Below, piece after piece: positions 32,231 through 39,792 of a stretch of 42,156 nt of DNA. The notes below the pieces were generated by a model, which did no database searches, was not told where the DNA came from, and was given only the letters and a program-made list of their open reading frames with translations. The stretch is from Reyranella sp. (GTDB lineage Bacteria > Pseudomonadota > Alphaproteobacteria > Reyranellales > Reyranellaceae). The translations under genes were made by a program, and so were the position numbers. The stretch is taken from the NCBI RefSeq assembly GCF_004297405.1, contig NZ_SCVC01000027.1, positions 1-42,156 on the forward strand, written 5' to 3'. The first letter of the stretch is position 1; each line of letters begins with the position of its first letter.

Positions 32231-32809
32231 TTAGGTGAGCCGTTCGATCTTCTGGGCAGCCTCGTCGATGATGGAGACCGCTTCATGGAGCGTCTGCATC
32301 TGGATGTCCTCTCGGCCCAGGCGATGGATCAGCACGGCGCGAAGGTTCGACATGGCCCGACGGATCGGCGCCGAGTCGGTGCGCTCCTGTTGATTGGCGA
32401 GTTCGGCCAGTCGGGCGAACAGCGCGTCGACTTCCGTTTTCTTTGCAGCGAGCTCGGAAATGCCGTCTTCGGTGACCGCGAACGCCTTGCGCGGACCTTC
32501 CGACTTGGCTTCCGCGACGTGGCCCATCTCGAGCAGCATCGTCAGCGTCGGATAGACCATGCCAGGGCTCGGTACGTAGCTGCCGCCGGTCAGATCCTCG
32601 ATGGCCCGAATGAGTTCGTAGCCGTGGCGGGGTTGGTCGGCGATCAGCTTGAGCAGCACCAGCCGGAGTTCGGCCGAGTCGAAGACGCGGCGGCGCCCGC
32701 CCCGGCGCTCTCCGGAACCGCTGTCCCAGCCTCGGCCATGATGGCCAGGGCCGCGCCGCCCGAAATGATGTCTGTGGCCCTCATGGCCATGATGATGGGA
32801 GGGTCGCAT
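32231..32809 (-). CDS. PadR family regulator with His-rich N-terminus (YqjI-like)
   Basis: A 192-residue regulator. The first 30 residues hold many His and Gly (SHHHGHEGHRHHF, GPGHHGRG), resembling the metal-binding tail of E. coli YqjI, which is nickel-responsive. A PadR winged helix follows (ELRLVLLKLIADQPRHGYEL, SPGMVYPTLTMLLEMGHV), then a C-terminal dimerisation helix. The ATG at 32809 is preferred to 32836 because AAGGA lies about 8 bases before it and because the upstream palindrome would otherwise sit on the start codon. It likely represses itself and the DUF2218 gene. Confidence 0.88.
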   Translation of the reverse strand: MRPSHHHGHEGHRHHFGRRGPGHHGRGWDSGSGERRGGRRRVFDSAELRLVLLKLIADQPRHGYELIRAIEDLTGGSYVPSPGMVYPTLTMLLEMGHVAEAKSEGPRKAFAVTEDGISELAAKKTEVDALFARLAELANQQERTDSAPIRRAMSNLRAVLIHRLGREDIQMQTLHEAVSIIDEAAQKIERLT

Positions 32810-32840
32810 TGACCGTATCCTTTTATGTTTGAACATGTCT

Positions 32841-32852
32841 AAGATATATCTT
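32841..32852. promoter_or_regulatory. Palindromic operator upstream of the padR gene
   Basis: AAGATATATCTT is a perfect 12-base palindrome, 31 bases before the chosen padR start, in an AT-rich promoter region. A dimeric PadR protein binding its own promoter is the usual arrangement. Proposed from symmetry and position only. Confidence 0.6.
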
Positions 32853-32879
32853 GATCGGATTTAAAAACAAGGGTCGGGC

Positions 32880-32915
32880 AAAAAAAATCTGGAGAGCTTC
32901 AAGGCCCTCCAGATT
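32880..32915 (-). terminator. Rho-independent terminator after argE
   Basis: AATCTGGAG (32886-32894) pairs perfectly with CTCCAGATT (32907-32915), and on the minus strand the stem is followed by a run of at least seven T. It ends the CDF-apaG-folE-argE unit 50 bases after the argE stop. On the plus strand the stem is followed by ACTTTTTTA, so it could work in both directions. Confidence 0.85.
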
Positions 32916-32965
32916 ACTTTTTTATACTAAGGAGAATATCGGCATTCTGGGCCGGCGGCAGGGCC

Positions 32966-34135
32966 TCAGTCTCGGCAGGCCCACTCCAGCATACGCTTCA
33001 TGAATTCCTCGCAGGCGCCGATCTGCGGCTCGAGGATGAACTCGTTGGGCTGGTGCGCCTGGGCAATGTCTCCCGGACCGCAGACTACCGTGGGCACGCC
33101 CAACGTCTTGCGGAAGATGCCGGCCTCGGTGGCGTAGACCACGCTGCCGACCGTGTTCGAACCCGACCAGCTTCCAGCGAGGGTCTTGGCGTCGTCGTTG
33201 CCCTCAGGCGAGAAGGCCGGGGTCGAGGAACGCAGTTCGGTCTCGATGGCGGCCGACGGATGCTTGGCCTTCATCTTGGGCAGCAGTTCCTCGGCGAGCC
33301 ACTTCTTGGCGCGTTCGCCCAACTCTTCGATCGGCCGTGTCGGCAGCTCGCGATAGCCCCACAGCACCTCGCACTCGCGCGCCAGGATGTTGCCCGCCGT
33401 GCCGCCGACGATCGTGCCGACGTTGAAGGTCGCGGCCGCCGGCATGAACTCGCTGTCCTTCGGCGCCTTGGCCTCGAGCTCCTCCTGCACCTCGTTGAGG
33501 TAGTGGATGAATTCACCGGCGAAGTGGATGGCGCTTACACCGAGATGGGTCATCGAGGAATGCGCCTCGAAGCCGGTGAACTTGGTGACGTAGGATTGGC
33601 TACCCTTGTGGGCGTGGACCACCGTCATCATCGTCGGTTCGCCGATGATGATGACCTTGGGTTTCGGCACCTCGCTCGCCATGCGCGCAGCCAGCGAATG
33701 GGCGCCGAAACAGCCGATCTCCTCGTCGTAGGAAAGCGCGAAATGGATCGGCTTCTTGAGCGGGGCCTTCTTGAACTCCGGCAGCATGGCGAGCGCGATG
33801 GCGTAGAACGCCTTCATGTCGCAAGTGCCGCGGCCGTAATACTTGCCGTCCTTCAAGGTCAGCGTCCACGGATCGGTCGTCCAGGGCTGGCCGTCGACCG
33901 GCACCACGTCGGTGTGGCCCGAGAGGACGACGCCACCCTTCACATTGGGGCCGACGGTGGCGAAGAGGTTGGCCTTGGAGCCATCCTCGTTCGGGACCAG
34001 CTTGCTCTCGACGCCGTGTCCGGCGAGGTAGTCCCTGACATAGTCGATCAGGGCGAGGTTGGAATTACGCGAGGTGGTATCGAACGCCACGAGCCTGCGC
34101 AGCATTTCGACGGAACTGACGATCTCTCCGGCCAT
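32966..34135 (-). CDS. argE: Acetylornithine deacetylase
   Basis: A 389-residue M20 metallopeptidase-family enzyme giving ornithine from N-acetylornithine. Metal and catalytic residues: H74 and D76 in SGHTDVVP, D106 in GTCDMKAF, E138-E139 in SYDEEIGCFG, Glu in IGEPT and the C-terminal GDIAQAHQPNE. The close similarity of succinyl-diaminopimelate desuccinylases is the main alternative; the GHTDVVPVDGQPW and YDEEIGC segments favour ArgE. It follows folE by 16 bases at the end of the operon and is followed by a strong terminator. Confidence 0.9.
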   Translation of the reverse strand: MAGEIVSSVEMLRRLVAFDTTSRNSNLALIDYVRDYLAGHGVESKLVPNEDGSKANLFATVGPNVKGGVVLSGHTDVVPVDGQPWTTDPWTLTLKDGKYYGRGTCDMKAFYAIALAMLPEFKKAPLKKPIHFALSYDEEIGCFGAHSLAARMASEVPKPKVIIIGEPTMMTVVHAHKGSQSYVTKFTGFEAHSSMTHLGVSAIHFAGEFIHYLNEVQEELEAKAPKDSEFMPAAATFNVGTIVGGTAGNILARECEVLWGYRELPTRPIEELGERAKKWLAEELLPKMKAKHPSAAIETELRSSTPAFSPEGNDDAKTLAGSWSGSNTVGSVVYATEAGIFRKTLGVPTVVCGPGDIAQAHQPNEFILEPQIGACEEFMKRMLEWACRD

Positions 34136-34151
34136 GATGTCCTTGTCGCGA

Positions 34152-34781
34152 TCAAATCGTGTTGCGACCGATCATGGTCAGAAATTCGCGTCGTGTCTCG
34201 CCATTATCGCGGAAAGCACCCAGCATCCGGCTGGTCACCATCGTGACGTCCGACTTGTGCACGCCGCGCGTGGTCATGCATTGGTGCGCCGCCTCGATCA
34301 CGACGGCGACGCCGCGCGGCTGCAGCACGTCCTGAAGGGTGTTGGCAATCTGCGCCGTCAGTTTCTCCTGGATCTGCAGACGGTGGGCATAGGCGTCGAC
34401 CACGCGGGCGAGCTTGCTGATCCCGACCACGCGCTTGTCCGGCAGGTAGCCGACATGGACCCGGCCGATGATCGGCACCATGTGATGCTCGCAATGCGAC
34501 TCGAGGCGGATGTCGCGCAGTGCCACGACCTCGTCGTAGCCCTCGACCTCCTCGAAGGTCCGCTGCAACATCTCGGCTGGATCCTCGTCGTAACCCGAGA
34601 AGAACTCCTGATAGGAACGCACCACGCGATCGGGTGTGCCGATCAGGCCCTCACGGTCAGGATCGTCACCAGCCCAGCGGATCAACGTACGCACCGCGGC
34701 TTCGGCCTCGTCGCGTGAGGGCCGTGTCAGACCAGTGGCGAGCGAAACCACCTCGCTCTTCTTCATGATCTTGTTCATCAT
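34152..34781 (-). CDS. folE: GTP cyclohydrolase I
   Basis: A 209-residue type I GTP cyclohydrolase, first enzyme of tetrahydrofolate synthesis. The zinc ligands are C97 and H100 in [10 protein letters not shown] and C168 in HQCMTTRG. The family blocks [17 protein letters not shown] and [24 protein letters not shown] are complete. Two adjacent ATGs serve as possible starts behind an AAAGGAGA. The gene lies 35 bases after apaG and precedes argE. No metal-regulated operator is obvious upstream. Confidence 0.95.
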   Translation of the reverse strand: MMNKIMKKSEVVSLATGLTRPSRDEAEAAVRTLIRWAGDDPDREGLIGTPDRVVRSYQEFFSGYDEDPAEMLQRTFEEVEGYDEVVALRDIRLESHCEHHMVPIIGRVHVGYLPDKRVVGISKLARVVDAYAHRLQIQEKLTAQIANTLQDVLQPRGVAVVIEAAHQCMTTRGVHKSDVTMVTSRMLGAFRDNGETRREFLTMIGRNTI

Positions 34782-34816
34782 CGCTCTCCTTTGCCCATAC
34801 CCCTCAGCCGCGCTGC

Positions 34817-35209
34817 TCAGTTCAGCCGCCGTTGCGAGCTGGGTGTGTCCAGCGAGAAAGTGGGAATCTCGATATCGAAGGCCTCTCCCGACTCACTCAC
34901 CATCTGATATGTGCCGCCCATGAAGCCCGATGGCGTGGAGAGCGGTGTGCCGGAAGTGTACTCGAACATTTCACCCGGGCGCAGCAAAGGTGTCTTGCCG
35001 ATCACGCCGGGGCCCTTCACTTCCTGCTGGCGGCCGAGCCCGTCGGTGATCTTCCAATGCCGGCTGCGCAACTGCACCGCGATATCGCCCTTATTTTCAA
35101 TGCGGACTTGATAGGCCCAGACAAACTGCGATTTCGCAGGATCTGACTGGTCAGGCAGATATTGCGGTGTGACCGTGACGACAATGGCACGGGTTGTGGC
35201 GGAGTACAT
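34817..35209 (-). CDS. apaG: ApaG protein
   Basis: A 130-residue ApaG/CorD domain protein, a small fibronectin-III-like beta sandwich. The signature blocks are [40 protein letters not shown] and [21 protein letters not shown]. ApaG is implicated in Co2+ and Mg2+ handling and nucleotide metabolism in enterics, but its biochemical role is unclear. Here it follows a CDF metal transporter gene by 59 bases on the same strand, a suggestive pairing. Confidence 0.93.
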   Translation of the reverse strand: MYSATTRAIVVTVTPQYLPDQSDPAKSQFVWAYQVRIENKGDIAVQLRSRHWKITDGLGRQQEVKGPGVIGKTPLLRPGEMFEYTSGTPLSTPSGFMGGTYQMVSESGEAFDIEIPTFSLDTPSSQRRLN

Positions 35210-35268
35210 CGCTCAATGATTTCCTTGCGACAGTGAGATGGGAGTTTCCCGCCAAAAGGTCAAACAGG

Positions 35269-36174
35269 CTAGAGCCACTGCGGATCGGCAGTGAAATCGA
35301 TCGTGAGCCAGCGATGCGGCCCTTCCTCGCCGATGGCTGCCGCAATTTCGCGACGGATGGCATCGGCCTTGGCGACACTGTCTATCGGCGTATCGGCCGG
35401 CACGGCAATATGGATCTCGATGAACTGCGCGCGTCCCACCTTGGCGACGTAGCTCGTGTAAGTGCGAAAACCGTAACGCGCCACGGCATCGTCCATCACC
35501 TTGCGCACATGGTCGTCGAGTTCCGACGGCGTGATAAGCAGGATCTCGGTCAAAGCCTTGCGCACAGTGTGGATTGGCACGAAGACCAGCACCAAGGTCA
35601 GCAGCGCCAGCACGACAGGGTCGGCGTATGGTGTGAAACGCGCATAGGGCGTGTCGGTAAGAACCCAGGCAATGGCAAAGGCGACCAGCAGCGCCAGAGT
35701 GATGCAGGCCGACATCAGCCAGCTTTGCGCATCCAGCCGTATGAAATCCGAGCCGATATGCCTGTTGGCATGACGTTCATAGAAGAACATGGCGAAGCAG
35801 ACGGCGCAGACGACGACGGCGTAGGCCATTGCCCAGTCGAAATTGAGCTGGCGGCCACCGGCCAGGAAACTGTCGATGGCATTCAGGAAGGCATAGAAGC
35901 AGAGCAGCATCAGCGTGCCGCCGTTGAAGGCCAGCACCATCGGCTCGATATGCCAGTAGCCGAACTGGAATCGCCGGTTCTCGGTCACGCGGCTGACCAG
36001 CCGCGACACGAACAGCGCCAGGCCTGACATCGCGGCATCGATCGCGGCGAAGACGCCGTCGAACACGATCGACATGGAACCCGACAGCAGGCCGAACAGC
36101 ACGCCAGCCGCCGCCACGGCAATTGTCACTGCGATGGAGAGTTTCAGCAGTCGTTGTTCGGCGGAGGGCTGCAT
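35269..36174 (-). CDS. Cation diffusion facilitator family transporter
   Basis: A 301-residue CDF protein with six membrane helices (within about 11-220) and a C-terminal cytoplasmic ferredoxin-like domain (about 222-301). Helix 2 carries FDGVFAAIDAAMS, with D39 and D46 as likely metal ligands; helix 5 carries LDAQSWLMSA in place of the usual HxxxD. Divalent metal efflux driven by protons is the expected role; the metal is not deducible. It is the first gene of the apaG-folE-argE series and is divergent from the SMR gene, with two palindromic sites between them. Confidence 0.87.
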   Translation of the reverse strand: MQPSAEQRLLKLSIAVTIAVAAAGVLFGLLSGSMSIVFDGVFAAIDAAMSGLALFVSRLVSRVTENRRFQFGYWHIEPMVLAFNGGTLMLLCFYAFLNAIDSFLAGGRQLNFDWAMAYAVVVCAVCFAMFFYERHANRHIGSDFIRLDAQSWLMSACITLALLVAFAIAWVLTDTPYARFTPYADPVVLALLTLVLVFVPIHTVRKALTEILLITPSELDDHVRKVMDDAVARYGFRTYTSYVAKVGRAQFIEIHIAVPADTPIDSVAKADAIRREIAAAIGEEGPHRWLTIDFTADPQWL

Positions 36175-36248
36175 GCGGAGGCCAGACTATCGCAACTCTC
36201 CGCACCGCCGAAGGGCGGTCGAGGCCGCATCGGCTGACTTGAAATTTA

Positions 36249-36280
36249 ATGCAATTGCATCCATATCAATGCATCTGCAT
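36249..36280. promoter_or_regulatory. Two ATGCA-N2-TGCAT palindromes between the CDF and SMR genes
   Basis: ATGCAATTGCAT at 36249-36260 and ATGCATCTGCAT at 36269-36280 have the same arms and are 20 bases apart, roughly two helical turns, so dimers could bind on one face of the DNA. They lie 75-106 bases before the CDF start and 51-82 bases before the SMR start, in a local AT-rich patch. This suggests a shared operator for the divergent genes. The regulator is unknown. Confidence 0.55.
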
Positions 36281-36330
36281 TCACTCACAAATCGGTAACC
36301 CACGATGGTCCGAACTGAAGTAACGCCGTC

Positions 36331-36660
36331 ATGAGCACGAGCTGGGGTTGGATCTACCTCGTCGCGTCGGGCTTCATTGACGTCGCCTGGGCGCTCACGA
36401 TGAAGAAGGCGCAGGGCTTTGCGAATCCGGTGTGGACGGCTGCGTCGCTGCTGCTGCTCGCAGCTTTCGTCTACCTGCTGACCAAGGCGCTACAGGTGTT
36501 GCCAGTCGGCACCGCCTACGCCGTCTGGACCGGCATCGGCGCGGCAGGCACGGTGCTCGCAGGCATGTTGCTCTTTGCCGAGCCTGCCTCGGCAAACCGC
36601 CTGATGTGGATCGCCGTGATCGTGATCGGGATCGTCGGCCTCAACCTGTCGTCGACCTAG
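36331..36660 (+). CDS. SMR family transporter, Gdx/SugE-like, with Asp at the essential Glu position
   Basis: A 109-residue four-helix small multidrug resistance protein. The Gdx/SugE signature KALQVLPVGTAYAVWTGIGAAG is present, indicating the guanidinium-exporter branch and not EmrE. Helix 1 reads ASGFIDVAWALTMKKAQGF; the residue at position 17 is Asp where SugE/Gdx has the substrate- and proton-binding Glu (E13). The codon is GAC, so the change is in the sequence. No guanidine riboswitch could be recognised upstream. The stop shares CTAG with the convergent thioesterase gene. Confidence 0.88.
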   Translation: MSTSWGWIYLVASGFIDVAWALTMKKAQGFANPVWTAASLLLLAAFVYLLTKALQVLPVGTAYAVWTGIGAAGTVLAGMLLFAEPASANRLMWIAVIVIGIVGLNLSST

Positions 36661-37130
36661 ATCGGGAAAACCAGGCAGGTCGTGGTGCCGTGCGCCAGGA
36701 GCTTGCCGGACGCGTCGGTGAGCCGGCCTTCCGACGTCGCGATGCGCGAACCGACATTGATGATCTTGCCTTCGGCCCGCACCGGGCCGGTCTTGTCGGT
36801 CATGGCGCGCACATAGTTGATCTTGATCTCGACGGTCGTGTAGCCGGTCCCTGCCTTCAGGGTGGTGTGAATGCAGCAGCCCATCACCGAGTCGAGCAGG
36901 GTGGCGGCAATGCCGCCATGGACCGTGCCCAACGGATTGTAGTGGTCGAACACTGGACGGTAACCGAAGACGACGCGGCCCAGTTCGACCTCTTCGAGGG
37001 ACATGCCCAGAGCCCTGGAGATCGGCGGCGCCGGAAGGCGGCCCTCCCGCATGGCCTCGAAGAGCGCCAGCCCGTCCATCGGACGCACCTGTTCGATCGG
37101 CACCACGCCATATCCCGCCGTCGCGGCCAT
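36657..37130 (-). CDS. PaaI-like hotdog-fold thioesterase
   Basis: A 157-residue acyl-CoA thioesterase of the hotdog fold. The active-site region is NPLGTVHGGIAATLLDSVMG, with the HGG motif and the Asp/Ser that follow, and the second core strand reads TTVEIKINYVRAMT. The ATG at 37130 is preferred to 37142 since GGAG lies 6 bases upstream. It is divergent from a marR-type gene (starts 81 bases apart), so MarR-controlled hydrolysis of an acyl-CoA is a reasonable but untested idea. Confidence 0.87.
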   Translation of the reverse strand: MAATAGYGVVPIEQVRPMDGLALFEAMREGRLPAPPISRALGMSLEEVELGRVVFGYRPVFDHYNPLGTVHGGIAATLLDSVMGCCIHTTLKAGTGYTTVEIKINYVRAMTDKTGPVRAEGKIINVGSRIATSEGRLTDASGKLLAHGTTTCLVFPI

Positions 37131-37153
37131 GCTCTTCTCCATCTCAATTTTGC

Positions 37154-37165
37154 GTGCATATACAC
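37154..37165. promoter_or_regulatory. Candidate MarR operator between the thioesterase and marR genes
   Basis: GTGCATATACAC has outer arms GTG/CAC and an inner, partly symmetric CATATA. It is 46 bases upstream of the chosen marR start and 24 bases upstream of the thioesterase start, in the only AT-rich part of the gap. Symmetry is imperfect. Confidence 0.35.
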
Positions 37166-37210
37166 AGTAATGCTTTGCCGGCGCAACCCACCGAAGCTAA
37201 GCTCACAGCG

Positions 37211-37657
37211 ATGAACACACCGCTCCCGATCCGGCCTTCGCCTGCCGATTGCACCTGCTTTCGGGTCCGCAGCGCCGCGCGGCGCGTGACGCAGATCTAC
37301 AGCCGGCACCTCGCGCCGACCGGCCTCAAGATCTCGCAATTCTCACTGCTGGGATTCGTGACCGCCCGGGGTCCAGTCACCATCACCGAGCTGTCCGACC
37401 TGCTGGCCACCGACCGCACGACCCTGACGCGCAACCTGCGGCCGCTGCTGAGTTCGGGAGTGGTCGAACGCGCCACGGCCGCCGACAAGCGCCGTCACGA
37501 GCTGGTCGCCACACCGGCAGGACGTGCGCTCTTCAAGCGCGCCTTGCCGCTTTGGGCGGCAGCAGAGCAGGAAGTACGTACGGCGATGGGCGCCAAGCTC
37601 ACCACCGACCTGCATGGCGCGCTCGAGCGCTCGATGGAAAAACTGGCGGCGCTGTAA
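37211..37657 (+). CDS. MarR family transcriptional regulator
   Basis: A 148-residue MarR-type winged-helix regulator. The recognition-helix region is TITELSDLLATDRTTLTRNLRPLLSSGVVER, followed by the wing (ADKRRHELVATPAGRALF) and a dimerisation helix. The ATG at 37211 is preferred to a GTG at 37154, which would add 19 non-conserved residues and cover the promoter. Two Cys residues near the N-terminus (CTCF) may allow redox sensing, as in OhrR/DUF24-type relatives, but this is speculation. Divergent from the thioesterase gene. Confidence 0.88.
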   Translation: MNTPLPIRPSPADCTCFRVRSAARRVTQIYSRHLAPTGLKISQFSLLGFVTARGPVTITELSDLLATDRTTLTRNLRPLLSSGVVERATAADKRRHELVATPAGRALFKRALPLWAAAEQEVRTAMGAKLTTDLHGALERSMEKLAAL

Positions 37658-37662
37658 CGCCT

Positions 37663-38328
37663 TCAGATGTTGGCGTCGAAGAAGCCGTATTCGAGTTCCA
37701 TGCCGCGGCGATAGGCAGCGCGGACGGCATCGCAATCCTTGGCATGTAGATCGAGCAGCGCCTCGACCCCTGCCGCCAGCGCCTCGAAGCCGGGATCGGC
37801 ATAGGTCTTCACCCATTCCGCATAGAGTGGCTCCACCTTGGCGGCAGCGAGCGAGCGGCCGAGAAAGGCATAGAGGCGCATGCAGGGCGTCATGGCCGCG
37901 ATCGTCTCGCCGAGATCGCCGCGCCGCGCCGTCTCCAGCAGGAAGTCGACATAGGCCTTCGTTGCCTCGACCGGCGTCACATAGGACAGATCGACCTGCC
38001 AGCGTTCGGCATAGCGCTTGTGGAGCTTGAGCTCCTCCAGGACACCGGCAATCAGATCGGCGAAACCATAGAGATCTTCGCGCGACGTCGAGTTGGCAAG
38101 GCAAAAGGCGTAGGCACGCGCGAAGGCCTCGAGAAAGTAGGCATCCTGGGCGACGTATCCCTTGAAGCGCTGGATCTGCAGGCTGCCGTCAGCCAGTCCG
38201 CGCACGAAGCCGTGCGCCCGAATGCGCTCGGCCAGATCGGCGTTCTCCGCCCACAGGGTCGCGGACAGTGGCGCGGCGCCAGCCGTTTGGGCCGACGCCT
38301 CGGCCATTGTCACTTCGACCGCTGTCAT
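37663..38328 (-). CDS. tenA: TenA family aminopyrimidine aminohydrolase
   Basis: A 221-residue TenA (thiaminase II) protein that hydrolyses aminopyrimidines in thiamine salvage. Family residues are visible: D62 in AQDAYFLEAF, C149 and Y153 in PCMRLYAFLG, and the C-terminal catalytic Glu segment GMELEYGFFD. It starts 15 bases after the metZ stop with a GGAG 8 bases upstream of the ATG, so it is cotranscribed with metZ behind a SAM-II riboswitch. No TPP riboswitch precedes it, which is unusual for a thiamine salvage gene. Confidence 0.9.
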   Translation of the reverse strand: MTAVEVTMAEASAQTAGAAPLSATLWAENADLAERIRAHGFVRGLADGSLQIQRFKGYVAQDAYFLEAFARAYAFCLANSTSREDLYGFADLIAGVLEELKLHKRYAERWQVDLSYVTPVEATKAYVDFLLETARRGDLGETIAAMTPCMRLYAFLGRSLAAAKVEPLYAEWVKTYADPGFEALAAGVEALLDLHAKDCDAVRAAYRRGMELEYGFFDANI

Positions 38329-38343
38329 CTCAGTTGCTCCGTC

Positions 38344-39555
38344 TCAGGTTCCGAGAGATTGAACGAGATCGGCGATGATGTCTTCGGCATCCTCGAGACC
38401 GACCGAAAGCCGGATGGTGCCGTCGGTGATGCCGAGCTTGGTGCGCTCCTCGGCACCGATGCGCATATGCGTCGTCGTCGCCGGATGCGTGGCCAGGCTC
38501 TTGGCGTCACCAAGATTGTTGGAGATGTCGACGATCTGCAGACGGTTCAGCATCTCGAACGCGGCCCATTTGCCAGCCTTGAGATCGAACGTCACCACGC
38601 CGCCGAAATCCGACATCTGCTTGGCCGCGAGCTTGTGCTGCGGATGGTCAGGACGGCCGGGATAGAGCACGCGACCGATCGCCGGATGGGCTGCCAGCGC
38701 ATCGGCGACGCGGCGGGCGTTGACGCAATGGCGCTCGATCCGAATGCCGAGCGTCTCCAGACCCTTCACCAACACCCAGGCGTTGAACGGGCTGAGCGAC
38801 GGACCGCAGTTGCGGATGATCGGCTGCAGCTTGTCGAGGATGAACTCTTTGCTGCCGAGCACTGCGCCACCCAGCGTGCGGCCCTGGCCGTCGATGTACT
38901 TGGTGGCCGAATGGACGACGACGTCGGCGCCGAACTCAAGCGGCCGCTGCAGGATCGGCGTAGCAAAGGCATTGTCGAGCACGACCTTGGCGCCAGCCTT
39001 GTGCGCGAGATCGCACACTGCCTTGACGTCGACGATATCGAGCATCGGATTGGAGGGCGATTCGAAGAGCACCGCCTGCGTGGGCTTGCTGAGCGCCTTC
39101 TCCCATTGCGCGAGATCGCCACCATCGACCAGCTCGCTCTGCACGCCGTACTTCGGCAGCAGATCGGAGACGATGTAGTGACAGGAGCCGAAGAGCTGGC
39201 GCGCGGCCACCACACGATCGCCGGCCTTAAGCAGCGCCAACAGCGCGAAGAACACGGCCGACATGCCGGTCGAAGTGGCACGACAAGCCTCGGCCCCTTC
39301 GAGAGCGGCCAGCCGGTTCTCGAACATGCTGACGGTCGGATTGCCGAAGCGCGAATATTGATAGTGGCTGCTCTCGCCCTTGAAGGTGGCCTCGGCCTCC
39401 TCGGCACTGGCATAGGCGTAGCCCGACGTCAGGAACAGCGCTTCCGACGTCTCGTCGAAGTTGCTGCGGATCTGCCCGCTGCGCACCGCACGGGTCTGCG
39501 GCCGCCACTTGCTGGTATCGGCCTCGGTCTTCTTCCTGGGAATTGCTCCGTCCAT
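38344..39555 (-). CDS. metZ: O-succinylhomoserine sulfhydrylase
   Basis: A 403-residue PLP enzyme of the Cys/Met metabolism family that makes homocysteine from O-succinylhomoserine and sulfide. K219 in HSATKYIDGQGRTLGG binds PLP, with D194 in VVLDNAFATP and the phosphate-binding SSHYQYSRFGNPT block. MetZ is favoured over MetB/MetC by the LFLTSGYAYASAEEAE opening and the riboswitch context. The ATG at 39555 has GGAG 8 bases upstream. tenA follows in the same transcript. Confidence 0.92.
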   Translation of the reverse strand: MDGAIPRKKTEADTSKWRPQTRAVRSGQIRSNFDETSEALFLTSGYAYASAEEAEATFKGESSHYQYSRFGNPTVSMFENRLAALEGAEACRATSTGMSAVFFALLALLKAGDRVVAARQLFGSCHYIVSDLLPKYGVQSELVDGGDLAQWEKALSKPTQAVLFESPSNPMLDIVDVKAVCDLAHKAGAKVVLDNAFATPILQRPLEFGADVVVHSATKYIDGQGRTLGGAVLGSKEFILDKLQPIIRNCGPSLSPFNAWVLVKGLETLGIRIERHCVNARRVADALAAHPAIGRVLYPGRPDHPQHKLAAKQMSDFGGVVTFDLKAGKWAAFEMLNRLQIVDISNNLGDAKSLATHPATTTHMRIGAEERTKLGITDGTIRLSVGLEDAEDIIADLVQSLGT

Positions 39556-39604
39556 CACACTCTCTCCTCTCGTCCGCGGCCTGCGCGCAGGACCGCAAAC
39601 GAAA

Positions 39605-39632
39605 AACCCCCGACCTGGAAGGACGGGGGCTT
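39605..39632 (-). terminator. Intrinsic terminator between the SAM-II riboswitch and metZ
   Basis: On the minus strand AGCCCCCGtCC and the complement of GGtCGGGGGT form a GC-rich stem of about ten pairs with one T-T mismatch and a short UUCCA loop, followed by a run of five T. It is 15 bases downstream of the riboswitch core and 50 bases before the metZ start. This points to transcriptional attenuation, while SAM-II is generally described as acting on translation. Confidence 0.75.
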
Positions 39633-39646
39633 TGCGAGCACTCCGA

Positions 39647-39698
39647 CCTTTTAGCGATGTTTAACGTGGTCGCAAGCCGGTCGGCTCAAATCACCACG
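39647..39698 (-). promoter_or_regulatory. SAM-II riboswitch (metA motif) upstream of metZ
   Basis: The minus strand contains the SAM-II core in order: P1 arm CGTGGT (39698-39693), GATTTGAG, a small AGCC/GGCT hairpin insert, CTTGCG, the P1 partner ACCACG (39670-39665), TTAAAC, and the pseudoknot segment GCTAAAAGG. The family occurs mainly in alphaproteobacteria upstream of methionine genes, and metZ is the next gene. SAM binding should lower metZ-tenA expression. Confidence 0.88.
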
Positions 39699-39750
39699 GG
39701 CGTCTCTATAGAGGCCGAACCGGGCCCGCGCAAGCCCCCTGGTCCGGCGT

Positions 39751-39779
39751 CTCCTTCCCCGCGCACGGCGGGGAAGGAG
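39751..39779 (-). terminator. Hairpin 3' of the thiamine-diphosphate enzyme gene
   Basis: A perfect 12-base-pair stem (CTCCTTCCCCGC/GCGGGGAAGGAG) with a five-base loop lies 14 bases past the stop at 39793. There is no T-run on the minus strand, so it may act with a factor or as a 3'-end stabiliser. Between it and the riboswitch (39699-39750) there is room for the metZ promoter. Confidence 0.6.
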
Positions 39780-39792
39780 GCCGATAAACAGT

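Noticed and set aside
35269..36174. Loss of the HxxxD metal site in helix 5 of the CDF transporter
   Set aside because: The FDGVFAAID and LDAQSWLMS pattern appears to me to be a recurring subgroup pattern and not decay, so I did not score it as an anomaly.
36181..36330. Guanidine riboswitch upstream of the Gdx/SugE-like gene
   Set aside because: I found none of the conserved ACGR/ACGA loop hairpins or ykkC core elements in the gap; only the two palindromes stand out.
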